Shown one piece after another: positions 44,414 through 54,056 of a DNA stretch of 64,000 bases; within the stretch, counting starts at the first letter, position 1, and each line of letters begins with the position of its first letter. Source of the DNA: Gammaproteobacteria bacterium (GTDB lineage: Bacteria; Pseudomonadota; Gammaproteobacteria; Pseudomonadales; Pseudohongiellaceae). The notes beneath the pieces are model-generated. The model did no database searches. It was not told the DNA's origin and worked only from the letters and a program-made list of their open reading frames with translations. Made by a program: the position numbers and the translations under genes. The stretch lies in contig JAGYKB010000004.1 in the NCBI GenBank assembly GCA_018401885.1, positions 90,993 to 154,992 of the forward strand, given 5' to 3'.

Positions 44414-45277
44414 TCAATAGCTCCGCAGGGCATTGCCTTCATGAAAGCGCCACGTGCGGATAATCTCCACGACGTCGGCTTGCTTGCTCAATTCGGGTGG
44501 GAAAGGCTCGTAGGGAGAGGCTAGCATGACGATATCTAATGCCGCCTGATCAAGTATTACATGCCCAGAGGACTGCAGGATTTCCGTTTTTTGAATACTT
44601 CCATTAGGCAGTATCGAGACGAGTAGCCGCAGACTGCCATAGAGTTTTTGGCGTTTAGCCGCGTCGGGATAGTTAAGGTTGCCTATAGCTTCGATCCGGC
44701 GGCGCCAGCCATCGAGATAGAGTGCATCTTCACTGCGCTGGGTCGATGCAGCGGTGAGCACAACACGTCGTGGACGCCGCGCATATTCCTGCACCTCGGA
44801 GTCGAGCTGTGCGATCAGGCTTGCGATCGCGAGTCGTGTTGAATCTGGCGTCGATAGCTGCGCATCACCGTCTTCGGTTACGGTCAGCGCGTCGCTAGCC
44901 AGCTCGCGTGACTCTGCCGATGTCGTGACTATCTCGGTGCTGCCCTGCCGCTGCTGTGCTCTGCGTTCCGGCGCTACGGGCCTCGCCGCTTGCAGCGTCG
45001 CGGATTCGAAGTCGGCTTGAAAGGGTGAGGTGGGTGCGACAGGTGTGGCGTCTTCGGCCAGCGTGCCGCTGCCAAGCTGATCAGCCTGAGCGAGGAAATC
45101 GGCGCGCTCTGGCGCAATTTCGCTGTGATGTGCGACGAGGGTTATATCAAGCGTTGGAGTCTCGCTCGTCGACTGCGCGGCGCCGAAGCTTATGCCGAAA
45201 ATGAGGATGCCGTGCGCCGCGATCGACAGAAAAATCGTGAAGTTAAAGCGTTCGCGCTCTGCCGCGTCCGCAGCCAT
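44414..45277 (-). CDS. tonB: TonB-like energy transducer
   Basis: The 287-aa protein has one N-terminal TM helix at about 12-32 (FTIFLSIAAHGILIFGISFG), a long Glu/Ala/Pro-containing periplasmic linker and a C-terminal TonB domain (YPDAAKRQKLYGSLRLLVSILPNGSI, DQAALDIV, then WRFHEG). It should couple the proton-motive force to an outer-membrane partner. No exbBD or receptor is adjacent. At the equivalent locus in Pseudomonas, TonB3 is linked to twitching motility, which would fit pilT nearby. It follows gshB by 5 nt. Confidence 0.88.
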   Translation of the reverse strand: MAADAAERERFNFTIFLSIAAHGILIFGISFGAAQSTSETPTLDITLVAHHSEIAPERADFLAQADQLGSGTLAEDATPVAPTSPFQADFESATLQAARPVAPERRAQQRQGSTEIVTTSAESRELASDALTVTEDGDAQLSTPDSTRLAIASLIAQLDSEVQEYARRPRRVVLTAASTQRSEDALYLDGWRRRIEAIGNLNYPDAAKRQKLYGSLRLLVSILPNGSIQKTEILQSSGHVILDQAALDIVMLASPYEPFPPELSKQADVVEIIRTWRFHEGNALRSY

Positions 45278-45282
45278 TTGTC

Positions 45283-46239
45283 CTAGCCTCGAGCCGCGAG
45301 TTTAGTGGCGATGACGTTCATCAGATCCCCGGCGATATCAAGCTCGTGCGCGCGATCGAGCTCACGCACGCAGGTCGGGCTCGTCACGTTGATTTCGGTG
45401 AGGTAATCACCTATCACGTCAAGACCAACGAAAAGGAGTCCTTTTTCGCGCAAAACCGGCGCGACTTGAGCGCATATCCAGCGCTCGCGATCGGTGAGTG
45501 GCATTGCAACGCCGCTGCCCCCCGCCGCGAGGTTGCCACGCGTTTCCCCCGACATCGGGATCCGAGCGAGGCCGTATTCCGCGGGCTCGCCATCGACCAA
45601 GAGTATCCGTTTGTCGCCAGCGACAATTTCAGGGAGAAACTTTTGCGCCATAATTTGTTGACGACCGTGATCGGTAAGCGTCTCGATTATGACACTCAGG
45701 TTAGGATCGCCGGCTTTGACGCGGAAAATAGAGGCGCCGCCCATGCCGTCAAGAGGCTTGAATATCACATCGCCGTGTTCGGCATGAAACGCTTTAAGTC
45801 GCGCCGCCGATGCGGCGACGATAAGAGGCGGACAGCACTGCGGAAATTGAGTGGCGAAAAGCTTTTCGTTGCAATCGCGTAGGCTTCGAGGGTCATTCAC
45901 AACTAACGTGCCCGCGCGCTGCGCCGCCTCGAGTATGTAAGTCGAGTAGATAAAATCCATGTCGAACGGCGGGTCTTTGCGCATTAACAAAACATCGAGT
46001 TCAGATAGCGCAATGTCCTGTGGGCTGCCGAGTTCATACCAGCCTTCGGGATTGTCTTGGACGCTGAGACGGCGAACTTCGCCCCGCGCTAGCCCCTGAT
46101 CGAGTGAGAGGTTGTTTTGTTCCATGTAATACAACTCCCAACCGCGGCGCTGTGCGGCAAGGAGCATGGCTAGCGTTGTGTCTTTTTTGACGTTGATGTT
46201 CGCGATCGGATCCATGACCACGCCGAGTTTTACCGTCAT
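45283..46239 (-). CDS. gshB: Glutathione synthetase
   Basis: GshB joins glycine to gamma-glutamylcysteine using ATP. The 318-aa ATP-grasp enzyme has the start KLGVVMDPIANINVKKDTTLAML, KPLDGMGGASIFRV, and the C-terminal metal site LTEINVTSPTC. Length matches E. coli GshB. gshA is elsewhere. It is the first gene of a gshB-tonB pair and is divergent from the glycan island across a 246-nt gap. Confidence 0.98.
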   Translation of the reverse strand: MTVKLGVVMDPIANINVKKDTTLAMLLAAQRRGWELYYMEQNNLSLDQGLARGEVRRLSVQDNPEGWYELGSPQDIALSELDVLLMRKDPPFDMDFIYSTYILEAAQRAGTLVVNDPRSLRDCNEKLFATQFPQCCPPLIVAASAARLKAFHAEHGDVIFKPLDGMGGASIFRVKAGDPNLSVIIETLTDHGRQQIMAQKFLPEIVAGDKRILLVDGEPAEYGLARIPMSGETRGNLAAGGSGVAMPLTDRERWICAQVAPVLREKGLLFVGLDVIGDYLTEINVTSPTCVRELDRAHELDIAGDLMNVIATKLAARG

Positions 46240-46485
46240 TGCATCCTACCTATCGTTGAAGTCGTTGAAGTCGTCGAGACGAAAAGTGAGTCTAGGAGGT
46301 GATAATAGCCTAGATCGACTTTTCGCGCATGGGCGTTATACGCTAGGAAGCGCGCCTCCAAGCTGCAGAGAAGCGCGTCGCCCCAGTGCCGCAAAGCCGC
46401 TATAATGGCAAACATGTTAAACCGGCGTTTTAGTCACACGACGCCTCGCGCGTAGCGCAACAACGATAATCGGAGAGGAGTCGAC

Positions 46486-47031
46486 TTGAGAACTTTGGGC
46501 TTTGCATGGGGTATTGCTGGCGTGCTTTTCCTGCTGTCGTTCGCTATCTTTCGCCTCGCACCCATCGCCTTTGAACTGGGAGAGCTGCAACTAAGCCTCG
46601 CCCACTGGGCCAGCTTAGTTTTTAGCATCCTCTACATGGCGTATGCCGAGGGCTATAAGGGGTTTCATCGCGGATTTTCACCGCGGGTCGTCCAGCGTGC
46701 TAACTATCTGCGCGAAAATCCGCGTTGGCATCATGTGCTCTTGGCGCCTGCATTCTGTATGGGCTATATCTATGCCACTCGTCGCCGACAGATTCTCTCT
46801 ATCGGGCTCACGCTTGTTGTCATGGGGTTTGTGGTTATCGCGCGTCAATTGCCGCAGCCATGGCGGGGGATTCTTGATGCAGGGGTAGTCACCGGGTTGA
46901 GTCTTGGGATTGTGTCGATACTCTATTTTTTGCTTAATAGCTTACGTACGCCAGGGTTTATAACCGTCTCACCCGAAGTCCCCCAGCCAGTGTGCGTGGA
47001 CACAGATGCGGTGACCCAGCCTGATGCCTAG
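46486..47031 (+). CDS. Small multi-pass membrane protein of the glycan island
   Basis: The 181-aa protein has about four TM helices (near 5-24, 38-55, 100-118 and 128-150) separated by basic loops (GYKGFHRGFSPRVV, ATRRRQ). I recognise no family. The start is TTG at 46486, supported by GGAGAGGAG 5 nt upstream. It overlaps the following glycosyltransferase by 8 nt, so it probably acts with it, for example in membrane attachment or export of a glycan. Confidence 0.75.
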   Translation: MRTLGFAWGIAGVLFLLSFAIFRLAPIAFELGELQLSLAHWASLVFSILYMAYAEGYKGFHRGFSPRVVQRANYLRENPRWHHVLLAPAFCMGYIYATRRRQILSIGLTLVVMGFVVIARQLPQPWRGILDAGVVTGLSLGIVSILYFLLNSLRTPGFITVSPEVPQPVCVDTDAVTQPDA

Positions 47032-47956
47032 TCCATCTAACGCTCTGACTATTTCGAAGCCCAGCCGGCACTGCGCGGTAGTCGTTACCTTTAACCCCGA
47101 TCTAACCGCTCTTCTAAAACTTTTAGGTCAGCTCGAGAAAGACAGCGACTTTATCGTCCTAGACAATGGCAGCAAAAATATAGACGAGGTTGCTGTATCG
47201 ATAGAAGTCTATTCCCGCTGTCGGGCAATCGAAAAAATTGGCGAAAATATCGGTTTGGCACGCGCGTTGAACAAGGGTATCGCGTGGGTTAAAGAGCACG
47301 GCTATGAATTTGTCTTTTTGTTCGATCAGGACAGTCGTCCCGGTGATATGTTTGCTCGGGGTCTTATCGAGGCGCTAGAGCGCGCCTCTAAACTTAGCAA
47401 AAAGGGCGTGGCAGCAGTCGGGCCCAGAATCATGAACCCGCAGTCGATGAAGCAAACGCCATTTAAATTGTTCAATCGACTCGTAGGGCGTACTAACCGC
47501 CGCTTCGAGGGGCTGCGAACCGAGTTCAAAGCGGATTTTCTGATCACCTCGGGGACGCTTATTCCACTCGCGATTATTGATGCTGTTGGCGCAATGCGCG
47601 ATGACTATTTTATCGACAATATCGATCTCGAATGGTGTTTCCGCGCGAAGGCAATGGGGTATGACTTGATCGGCTCCGATGCCTCCATTCTCTATCATGC
47701 CATCGGTGAACGCAGCGCACATCCGTGGGTGCGCGCCGGTTTGATTGCGCACCACAATCCTTCGCGAAGCTATTATTCGAGCCGTAATCGAGTTCATCTC
47801 TATGGCGTAGACTACGCGCCACTCGGTTGGAAGCTCAGAGATGCGCCGCGGTTTGCGCTCAAAGCACTTTGGTTATTTTTGAGTTCGCAGCAACGTTGCG
47901 ACTACTTTTCAAGCATCCGCCAGGGCATACGCGACGCGGAGACTTTGACGAAATGA
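47024..47956 (+). CDS. Family 2 glycosyltransferase (rhamnosyltransferase-like)
   Basis: The 310-aa GT-A enzyme has CAVVVTFNPD at about 17-26, FIVLDNGS, the DQDSRP metal/nucleotide motif (VFLFDQDSRP) and FIDNIDLEWCFRAKAMGYDL. These are the features of the rhamnosyltransferase-type GT2 branch that adds sugars to O-antigen or other surface glycans. Donor and acceptor are unknown. It is overlapped by the genes on both sides (8 and 4 nt), so the three form one translational unit. Confidence 0.92.
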   Translation: MPSPSNALTISKPSRHCAVVVTFNPDLTALLKLLGQLEKDSDFIVLDNGSKNIDEVAVSIEVYSRCRAIEKIGENIGLARALNKGIAWVKEHGYEFVFLFDQDSRPGDMFARGLIEALERASKLSKKGVAAVGPRIMNPQSMKQTPFKLFNRLVGRTNRRFEGLRTEFKADFLITSGTLIPLAIIDAVGAMRDDYFIDNIDLEWCFRAKAMGYDLIGSDASILYHAIGERSAHPWVRAGLIAHHNPSRSYYSSRNRVHLYGVDYAPLGWKLRDAPRFALKALWLFLSSQQRCDYFSSIRQGIRDAETLTK

Positions 47957-48888
47957 TAGAAGGATCGTCACCGCGCATCGCGGTCTTGTTGTCTACTTAC
48001 AACGGCGAGTCGTTTATCGCCGCACAGATTGATTCACTACTTGCGCAAACTCATCAGAACTTTGTCATCATCGTACGCGACGATGGCTCTAGCGATAGTA
48101 CACCGCAGTTACTGAAAGACTATGCGCAGGGATCGCCTGATAAATTCCATATTATCGAGGAAGAATCGGTAAATTACGGACCTAGCGGCAGCTTCTCGGT
48201 GCTCTGCGAGTACCTGCTCGCGAATAAATCGATCTTAGGATTCGATCACGTAATTGCCTGTTTCTGCGACCAAGACGATGTTTGGGTTAAAGAAAAACTA
48301 GAACTGCAGCTGGAACGTTATCTTCAGGTTGAAGGTTACGATAGCAAGCCTGTGCTTGTTCATTCTGACCTCGAAGTTGTAGATGAAAATCTCGAAAATG
48401 TTGCACACTCGCTTATTGCTTATCAAGGCCTCGAAATTGAACGTAATCGCTTTCCGCATTTAGTAGTAAGCAACTTAGTGACGGGATGTACGGCTTTGTT
48501 CAACGAGGCGTTGCTAGACGCTGCGCTCCCCGTTTCGAAAAATGCCATGATGCATGATTGGTGGTTCGCCATGACTGCCACTGCGTTTGGCGAGCTGGTG
48601 TTTATCCCGAGTCCACTCGTTCGATACCGGCAGCATGGACGCAATACTATTGGTGCCAAGCAGCGAGAGAGCTCGGAAGCTGCGGGCAGGGGTCTGGTGA
48701 GACGCTTACTCTCGCTTGAGCATAACAAACACCTAGTCGATGTTGCACGACAGGCGAAAGAATTTGATCGCCACTGCGGCGGAAAGCTGTCGCTCAAGAA
48801 TCGACTCGCTCTATTTCTGGCAAGGCGAATGCGTACGGGTAGCGCTATCTTTCAGCGGGTCTATTATCGCCTACTACGACGTTTCTAG
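47953..48888 (+). CDS. Family 2 glycosyltransferase
   Basis: The ORF track opens at 47827, but the domain starts at MIEGSSPRIAVLLSTYNG (47953), which overlaps the previous stop as ATGA. The product is 311 aa. GT-A motifs are VLLSTYNG, IIVRDDGSSDST, FCDQDDVW and MMHDWWFAM. The DQDD/HDWW combination is typical of O-antigen and teichoic-type rhamnosyl/galactosyl GT2 enzymes. The stop shares the palindrome CTAG with the stop of the convergent giant glycosyltransferase. Confidence 0.92.
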   Translation: MIEGSSPRIAVLLSTYNGESFIAAQIDSLLAQTHQNFVIIVRDDGSSDSTPQLLKDYAQGSPDKFHIIEEESVNYGPSGSFSVLCEYLLANKSILGFDHVIACFCDQDDVWVKEKLELQLERYLQVEGYDSKPVLVHSDLEVVDENLENVAHSLIAYQGLEIERNRFPHLVVSNLVTGCTALFNEALLDAALPVSKNAMMHDWWFAMTATAFGELVFIPSPLVRYRQHGRNTIGAKQRESSEAAGRGLVRRLLSLEHNKHLVDVARQAKEFDRHCGGKLSLKNRLALFLARRMRTGSAIFQRVYYRLLRRF

Positions 48889-51800
48889 TTTATGTCTGCA
48901 AGGCGAGATTTTATCTTCTCGCCGACGGCGCGAGGTGAAAATTCGGCTTCGATAAACTCCTTTGCTCTAGTGCCGAGTTCTCGTGCGAAGTCAGGATCAT
49001 CGGCGAGCCTTCTCATTGCAGCGCTGGCCTGTTCTAAAGACGGATCTGCCCAACGCTGACCTTTCAGATATGGGCCATAGTCTTGCGCTAAGGTAATCAA
49101 TTCATAATCGATCGGTATGCAATGGCTGGCGTCGGTGTAATCAGTCGATCCAGACCAATTGGTAACAATGACGCTTTTTCCCAAGCTCATTGCTTCTGCA
49201 GGACCTAGGCCGAACCCTTCGGATCGATGCAGCGAAACAAAACAGTCGACGGCGTTGATGAGTGAGTCGATCTCAGATTTACTATGGTCGTCTGTCAATA
49301 CGATTATGTTGCGGCGCGTTCCGATGATTTCTCTCAGAGCAATCATCGACTCGTCTGTCGCATTGTTAACTTTGAGGACGAGAGTTGCGCTCTCATCTTC
49401 GGCATCGAATGCAGCGATAAAGGCATTAAGTGCAGCTTTTGGATTTTTGCGTTCAGCCATGCTGCGTGTGTCGTACATCGCGAGAAAGATGAACGGCTCT
49501 TTGGGAAGGCCAAAGTAGTCTCGATCAAAGGATTCGACAGGACTCGGCGCTACACAGTGAGGAATGCACACGACGGGTTTAGTCGTTTCCGACGAGATCG
49601 CTTGGCGCACAAATTCCGACGGCACCCAAATTTCATCGACTTCGTCGAGCGCAGGGCGCCATCCCTCGGGCATTGTTTCGAGTTCCCACGCCCAGTAAGC
49701 AATGTGATAGCTTTTTTCTAACAAGAATGCAGGAATTGTCGCGCGAGCGAGGTGGAGGTAATCGGCATTTATATGCCACAGCGTAACGGAGAAGGGCGCG
49801 TCGCTGCATTCTTTATGCTGCCATGAAAGGTCGCCCATGCGTGCGGGGTTTTCGCGTTCAAAATTTATAATGCCAAATTCGATCTCTGCTGCCGCGAGTG
49901 CACGCGCGTCAGATCGAGCGCCTTCACCTAACCCCATTTCTGCACGAATATAACCAATTAGATTAACGCCCTTTAAAGGCGGTGTATCGATGGAGGACGC
50001 TGCGCTGTGATCAGCTTTATCTGCTCTCGCTAGCATGTCGTTTGACAGCCTTAATTCTGCTCGGCAGTCGACGCCTTCTAAGGTTAAGTTTGGATTGTAG
50101 TATTCGTCGCCAGCGCGCAGCACGTCTCCCCATTTTTCCCACATGCGTATTTCATCTTCCTTGGGCACGTGTGTTTTTCGAGAAATACTCTCGTGGTGAA
50201 CGAGTGCGCAGCGGGGTGTCCAGATATTGACTAGGCCTGCCTGCTTTAACCTTAAGCATAGGTCTACGTCGTTGCTCACCACAGCCAGGCTCTCATCGAA
50301 ACCGTCTACCGCATCAAACTTCTCTCTACTAACCATTAAGCATGCGCCGGTATTCGCAGACACCTCTCTAACAAGATTATGCAGATTCCCACGTAGCTCA
50401 TTGCTTGGTGACATTTTGTGAAATAGATGAAGGCCACCGCCACCTGAATTGATGAGGAATACGCCGGCATGCTGCAACTGACCCTCAGGGTAATAGAGCA
50501 GCGCACCGACTGTGCCAACAGCAGGCCGCTGCGCCTGCTTTACAAGTTCGGTGAGCCAGCTTGCTTCGATAATTTCAACGTCGTCATTGAGAAAAAGGAG
50601 GAGCTCTCCATTGGACTCGCGAGCGCCGAGATTATTCAGGCGCGGCCAATTGAAGTCGAAATCGCACTCAATTACGGTCAATCCCTTTTCAACAAGATAG
50701 AGAATCCCCTCGGGATTTTTCCCGCGGCTATTATCGAGCATGACCACTTCGAAATTCGGATAGTCTGTAAGCGAAAGTAGCGTCTCAATACAAGGTTCGA
50801 TTACAGCAAGCTTGGCCATAGTAGGAATAATAATGCTGACACGAGGCGTCGTTGTTAAAGGCCGGTCAACATAGCGAACCGGCTTAGAGCCATCGCTGGG
50901 GCAATGTTCAAGCAGTTTGCATCCTGGCTCTTTCTCTTCGAGGAAATTGCTCGCCCATAAAGACTCGGTGCCGCGCGCTGCGTCTGGCGTTGATATTTCC
51001 GACCAAAGAACCTCAGGCACTCGCGCTACTTTCCCTGCTGCGTTACCCAGTTCGAGCAGAAGGCGATAGCGCAGCGTCGCGATGGTCTGCGGGTTATTGC
51101 TGATAACATCGGTTAGCGATTTGAGTAAAGTCTCGGTGTTAATGCGCTCGAAAAGCTCAGCCGAGAACAGATAGACACCTCCGATGTAGTTCCTACCTAA
51201 AAGGTGTTCGGAGGACCAGCCAAATGTAAACTCGGGGTTTGTCTGAATGCCATTCGAATCAAGATGATCGTGGTCTGAATAGACAAGTTCTGCACCAGCA
51301 TTTTCGCGAAGGGCTGTTAAAGACTGCAGTGCGTGTGCGGCAAGTCTTTCCGCTCTATCAGCAATTAGTAACGCATCGGCCGATTTGGCTACTTTAGATA
51401 GGTTGCGCAGTAACGCGTCAGCGTACTCTCGAGACTCATGATCGCTTGCAATCATGCAAACGACGGCGGCGACCGCGGAATTGGTCTGGAGTGACGAAAC
51501 GTAGGCATCAAGTTCGGCGTCATGTTGTTCTGCCAGGACCATTACAGCAATTCGATTCGATGCTACCGGATTTTTCTCGAAGTGGTGTGCAGCGACCTGT
51601 TGCCGGTCGCTAAGCCAAAGTTGATAAATTTCAGTGCTAGTAAAGTTAACCACCTCACGCTCGAGCGATACTCTGTCCGAGCCGTTGTCGAAGGTAACAG
51701 TTAAGGTGAACCGGCCCTGTGGCAAGAAGCGTTTTTCGAAGGTTTCGCGAAAACCAGAATTGCGAGCTTCGGCAGTTGCTCGGAAAGAGGCAGCGACATC

Positions 51801-53168
51801 GTCTCGCAGCAGGTTCGGCTCGAATGTGCGGTAGAGTCTCTTGTTAACCGAAACGGAAATCTTAATGTCGCTGCCCGCCGAGAATGCCCATCCGGTTAGG
51901 GTTAAATCTCCGTCGACTAGTTGAATGTCTGGGCCCGGTGAGTCCACGCTGCATTTAATTTTGCTTGGTGATCTTTTAGTTGGCGCTGTGTTTACTGAGG
52001 AGTTTTTGGGCGTCTCGGCTGTGACCCTGTTATAGGGGACGGCTGTTGAGCGCGAGACAAGACTCTTCACCCTTCTTGAAATATAGCGGTAGGGTTTGGT
52101 GATTCGCCACGAGAATGAATTGAGTATGGCAGTGAGATACTGTGACAGATTCTTGTTCTCTTGCGCCAAATTTTCTAGGCCGCGGCGTAATTCATCTGTC
52201 GCTTGCTGCAGAGAATTAATCTGAGTTTGAAGGTTATTGGCATGTGCCTGCGCTTCCGCGCGTTGCTTTACAAGGGTCTCGTCAAAGGCGGCTCGTTCCT
52301 TATCAAAACTAGCAACAAGTTCGCACCTTGCCTCCTCTGCCTCCGCGCCGAGCTGCTGTAACGCCGCCTGATACTCCTCCTGCGAGAGACGCAGATGTTT
52401 GTGCAGGTCTGCTATTTCGTCCGAGGAGTCAAAGGTGCCGAAAACTTGATTGAGTTCTGCGGGAGTCCAAGTGGGCGCCCATTTGCCAAGGACTTTCGCT
52501 CGCCATTTAGCGCTGGGGCTTTCGGCTTCGTATTTTTCTCGCTCGGTCTCTACGGCCGTCTCGGAATCCCCACCCGCTCTATAGAAGGCAGTGACTTTGT
52601 CTACATGATAGAAGCTGCCGTGTTGGGCGACCTGTAACCAAAAATCCCAGTCTTCATAGATATCGAGACTCTCATCTACGCGGCAGCCAGCAGTTAAAAC
52701 TCGGCTTCTAAAAAGCACGGAGTGAATTGGCATGAAGTTGTCGCGCCTTAGAAACGCAACATCGAATTCGCGGGAGAAGAACTCATCGAGCAACTCACCG
52801 CTGGCCGACGTGCGCTGAGTGTTACTGTAAGCGGCTATCGCCGTTCGATTATTCGTTAGCGCATGAAGCAGATTTTCTATGTGTGTTTCAGAGACCCAAT
52901 CGTCATCATCTAGGAACATAACGAAGTCGCCGTTCACTGCAGAGAGCCCTGCGTTGGCTGCTTTCGGTCTACTCAGCGGAGAACCAGTGGACACAAGCCT
53001 CTGGTCTGATCCAAGCTCGAGCGACGGCAAACCGTCCCCGCGGGCATCGACGATAAGTGTCTCAAGATTTGTATGACTTTGGGCAGCAATCGATGCGAGC
53101 GCCTCGACAAGTTCCGGTCGTCCGACGGTGCGAACGACAATGGAGACAAGAGGCAGCGCGGCAGTCAC
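48885..53168 (-). CDS. Giant multi-module glycosyltransferase (1427 aa)
   Basis: Modules in order: an N-terminal GT2 (about 5-230; VSIVVRTVGRPELV, MFLDDDDW); a long coiled coil (about 255-345); a basic linker; a possible beta-sandwich (about 410-520); a degenerate GT-A segment (about 530-750) keeping LVYSDHDHLDSNG and LLGRNYIGG; a full GT2 (about 770-1000; VSIIIPTMAK, LLFLNDDVEI); and a GT4-type C-terminus (about 1063-1427; GLGEGARSDARALA, SLHRSEGFGLGPAEAMSLGKSV). Similar multi-domain enzymes polymerise O-antigen or S-layer glycans, with coiled coils as length rulers in some cases. The start is GTG, 3 nt after the DUF484 gene, so it is probably cotranscribed with lptM-lysA-dapF. Substrates are unknown. 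Confidence 0.93.
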   Translation of the reverse strand: MTAALPLVSIVVRTVGRPELVEALASIAAQSHTNLETLIVDARGDGLPSLELGSDQRLVSTGSPLSRPKAANAGLSAVNGDFVMFLDDDDWVSETHIENLLHALTNNRTAIAAYSNTQRTSASGELLDEFFSREFDVAFLRRDNFMPIHSVLFRSRVLTAGCRVDESLDIYEDWDFWLQVAQHGSFYHVDKVTAFYRAGGDSETAVETEREKYEAESPSAKWRAKVLGKWAPTWTPAELNQVFGTFDSSDEIADLHKHLRLSQEEYQAALQQLGAEAEEARCELVASFDKERAAFDETLVKQRAEAQAHANNLQTQINSLQQATDELRRGLENLAQENKNLSQYLTAILNSFSWRITKPYRYISRRVKSLVSRSTAVPYNRVTAETPKNSSVNTAPTKRSPSKIKCSVDSPGPDIQLVDGDLTLTGWAFSAGSDIKISVSVNKRLYRTFEPNLLRDDVAASFRATAEARNSGFRETFEKRFLPQGRFTLTVTFDNGSDRVSLEREVVNFTSTEIYQLWLSDRQQVAAHHFEKNPVASNRIAVMVLAEQHDAELDAYVSSLQTNSAVAAVVCMIASDHESREYADALLRNLSKVAKSADALLIADRAERLAAHALQSLTALRENAGAELVYSDHDHLDSNGIQTNPEFTFGWSSEHLLGRNYIGGVYLFSAELFERINTETLLKSLTDVISNNPQTIATLRYRLLLELGNAAGKVARVPEVLWSEISTPDAARGTESLWASNFLEEKEPGCKLLEHCPSDGSKPVRYVDRPLTTTPRVSIIIPTMAKLAVIEPCIETLLSLTDYPNFEVVMLDNSRGKNPEGILYLVEKGLTVIECDFDFNWPRLNNLGARESNGELLLFLNDDVEIIEASWLTELVKQAQRPAVGTVGALLYYPEGQLQHAGVFLINSGGGGLHLFHKMSPSNELRGNLHNLVREVSANTGACLMVSREKFDAVDGFDESLAVVSNDVDLCLRLKQAGLVNIWTPRCALVHHESISRKTHVPKEDEIRMWEKWGDVLRAGDEYYNPNLTLEGVDCRAELRLSNDMLARADKADHSAASSIDTPPLKGVNLIGYIRAEMGLGEGARSDARALAAAEIEFGIINFERENPARMGDLSWQHKECSDAPFSVTLWHINADYLHLARATIPAFLLEKSYHIAYWAWELETMPEGWRPALDEVDEIWVPSEFVRQAISSETTKPVVCIPHCVAPSPVESFDRDYFGLPKEPFIFLAMYDTRSMAERKNPKAALNAFIAAFDAEDESATLVLKVNNATDESMIALREIIGTRRNIIVLTDDHSKSEIDSLINAVDCFVSLHRSEGFGLGPAEAMSLGKSVIVTNWSGSTDYTDASHCIPIDYELITLAQDYGPYLKGQRWADPSLEQASAAMRRLADDPDFARELGTRAKEFIEAEFSPRAVGEKIKSRLADIN

Positions 53169-53171
53169 GAG

Positions 53172-53978
53172 CTAGTTCGACCTGTGTAAGATGGCACCGA
53201 CGACATGGCCGATGAAATCCAGGAACAGGGTATCAAGGCTAGTATTGAAATAGTCTTCGGACTCGTTGCCAAGCGCAAGTAGCGCGATTATTTCGGACTC
53301 GTGCATTATCGGGCAGAGCGCGGTCGACCCAACGCGGCTGCTCGTTGTGCCGAATAGATTCTCGATGCTGCTACGAGGTATCGCACCGCAATGCGTGCGC
53401 CTGAGGCGGAACACGTCGGCGAACTCTTCGGCAAGCTTTTCGGCATTCTCTGTGCGCACACCTTCGGAAATTTTAAGTCCCGGGCGCGCAACGACAATAA
53501 TTTCGCAGGCATCGACACTACCCAGGGCAGTGAGTTTGTCTTGTGTGATTTCTGCGACTTCTGTTGCATCCCTTGCACGTAAAAGGGAGAGAACCAAATC
53601 ACGGGTGACATCAAAAAGTTGATCGTTGTCGCGGGCATTGGCCAGCAGGGAGCCTAATTTTTGTCGTGCCTCTTGACCGCGTTCACGAAGAATAACCACC
53701 TGCCGTTCGAGAAGCGATATCGCCTTGCCGCTCTCATGAGGGAGTGTAAGATCAGCGAGTAGCTCAGTTTGGCTTTGGAAAAACTCAGGGTGGGAGCGCA
53801 AATAATCGGCAACCTGTGTGGCGCTGAGTTCCTGCGGGGAATTCTTCGCTGGCGTTTTACTCTCTGCGTGGTTCTCGTTTTCTAAGGCATTCGATGTGTC
53901 AGCAGGTTTTGTGCTCTTAGAGGAGTTTACGTCTGTCACCTTTGCCGAGTCGCTCGCCGTAGTTACTTTGTCGGTCAT
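53172..53978 (-). CDS. DUF484 family protein
   Basis: The 268-aa protein has the DUF484 core from about residue 50 (SATQVADYLRSHPEFFQSQTELL, then a GAF-like C-terminal half). The first ~45 residues are a Lys/Ser/Thr-rich extension. DUF484 is almost always encoded between dapF and xerC, and its function is unknown. Here dapF is upstream as usual, 78 nt away, but xerC is replaced by the giant glycosyltransferase gene. Confidence 0.9.
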   Translation of the reverse strand: MTDKVTTASDSAKVTDVNSSKSTKPADTSNALENENHAESKTPAKNSPQELSATQVADYLRSHPEFFQSQTELLADLTLPHESGKAISLLERQVVILRERGQEARQKLGSLLANARDNDQLFDVTRDLVLSLLRARDATEVAEITQDKLTALGSVDACEIIVVARPGLKISEGVRTENAEKLAEEFADVFRLRRTHCGAIPRSSIENLFGTTSSRVGSTALCPIMHESEIIALLALGNESEDYFNTSLDTLFLDFIGHVVGAILHRSN

Positions 53979-54056
53979 CGCTATCTGTTTCCTATTTATT
54001 TCTTTCAGTAGCAGGAGCGCGGATCGCGGATATCGACCGCAGCCCGCTACACTGCG

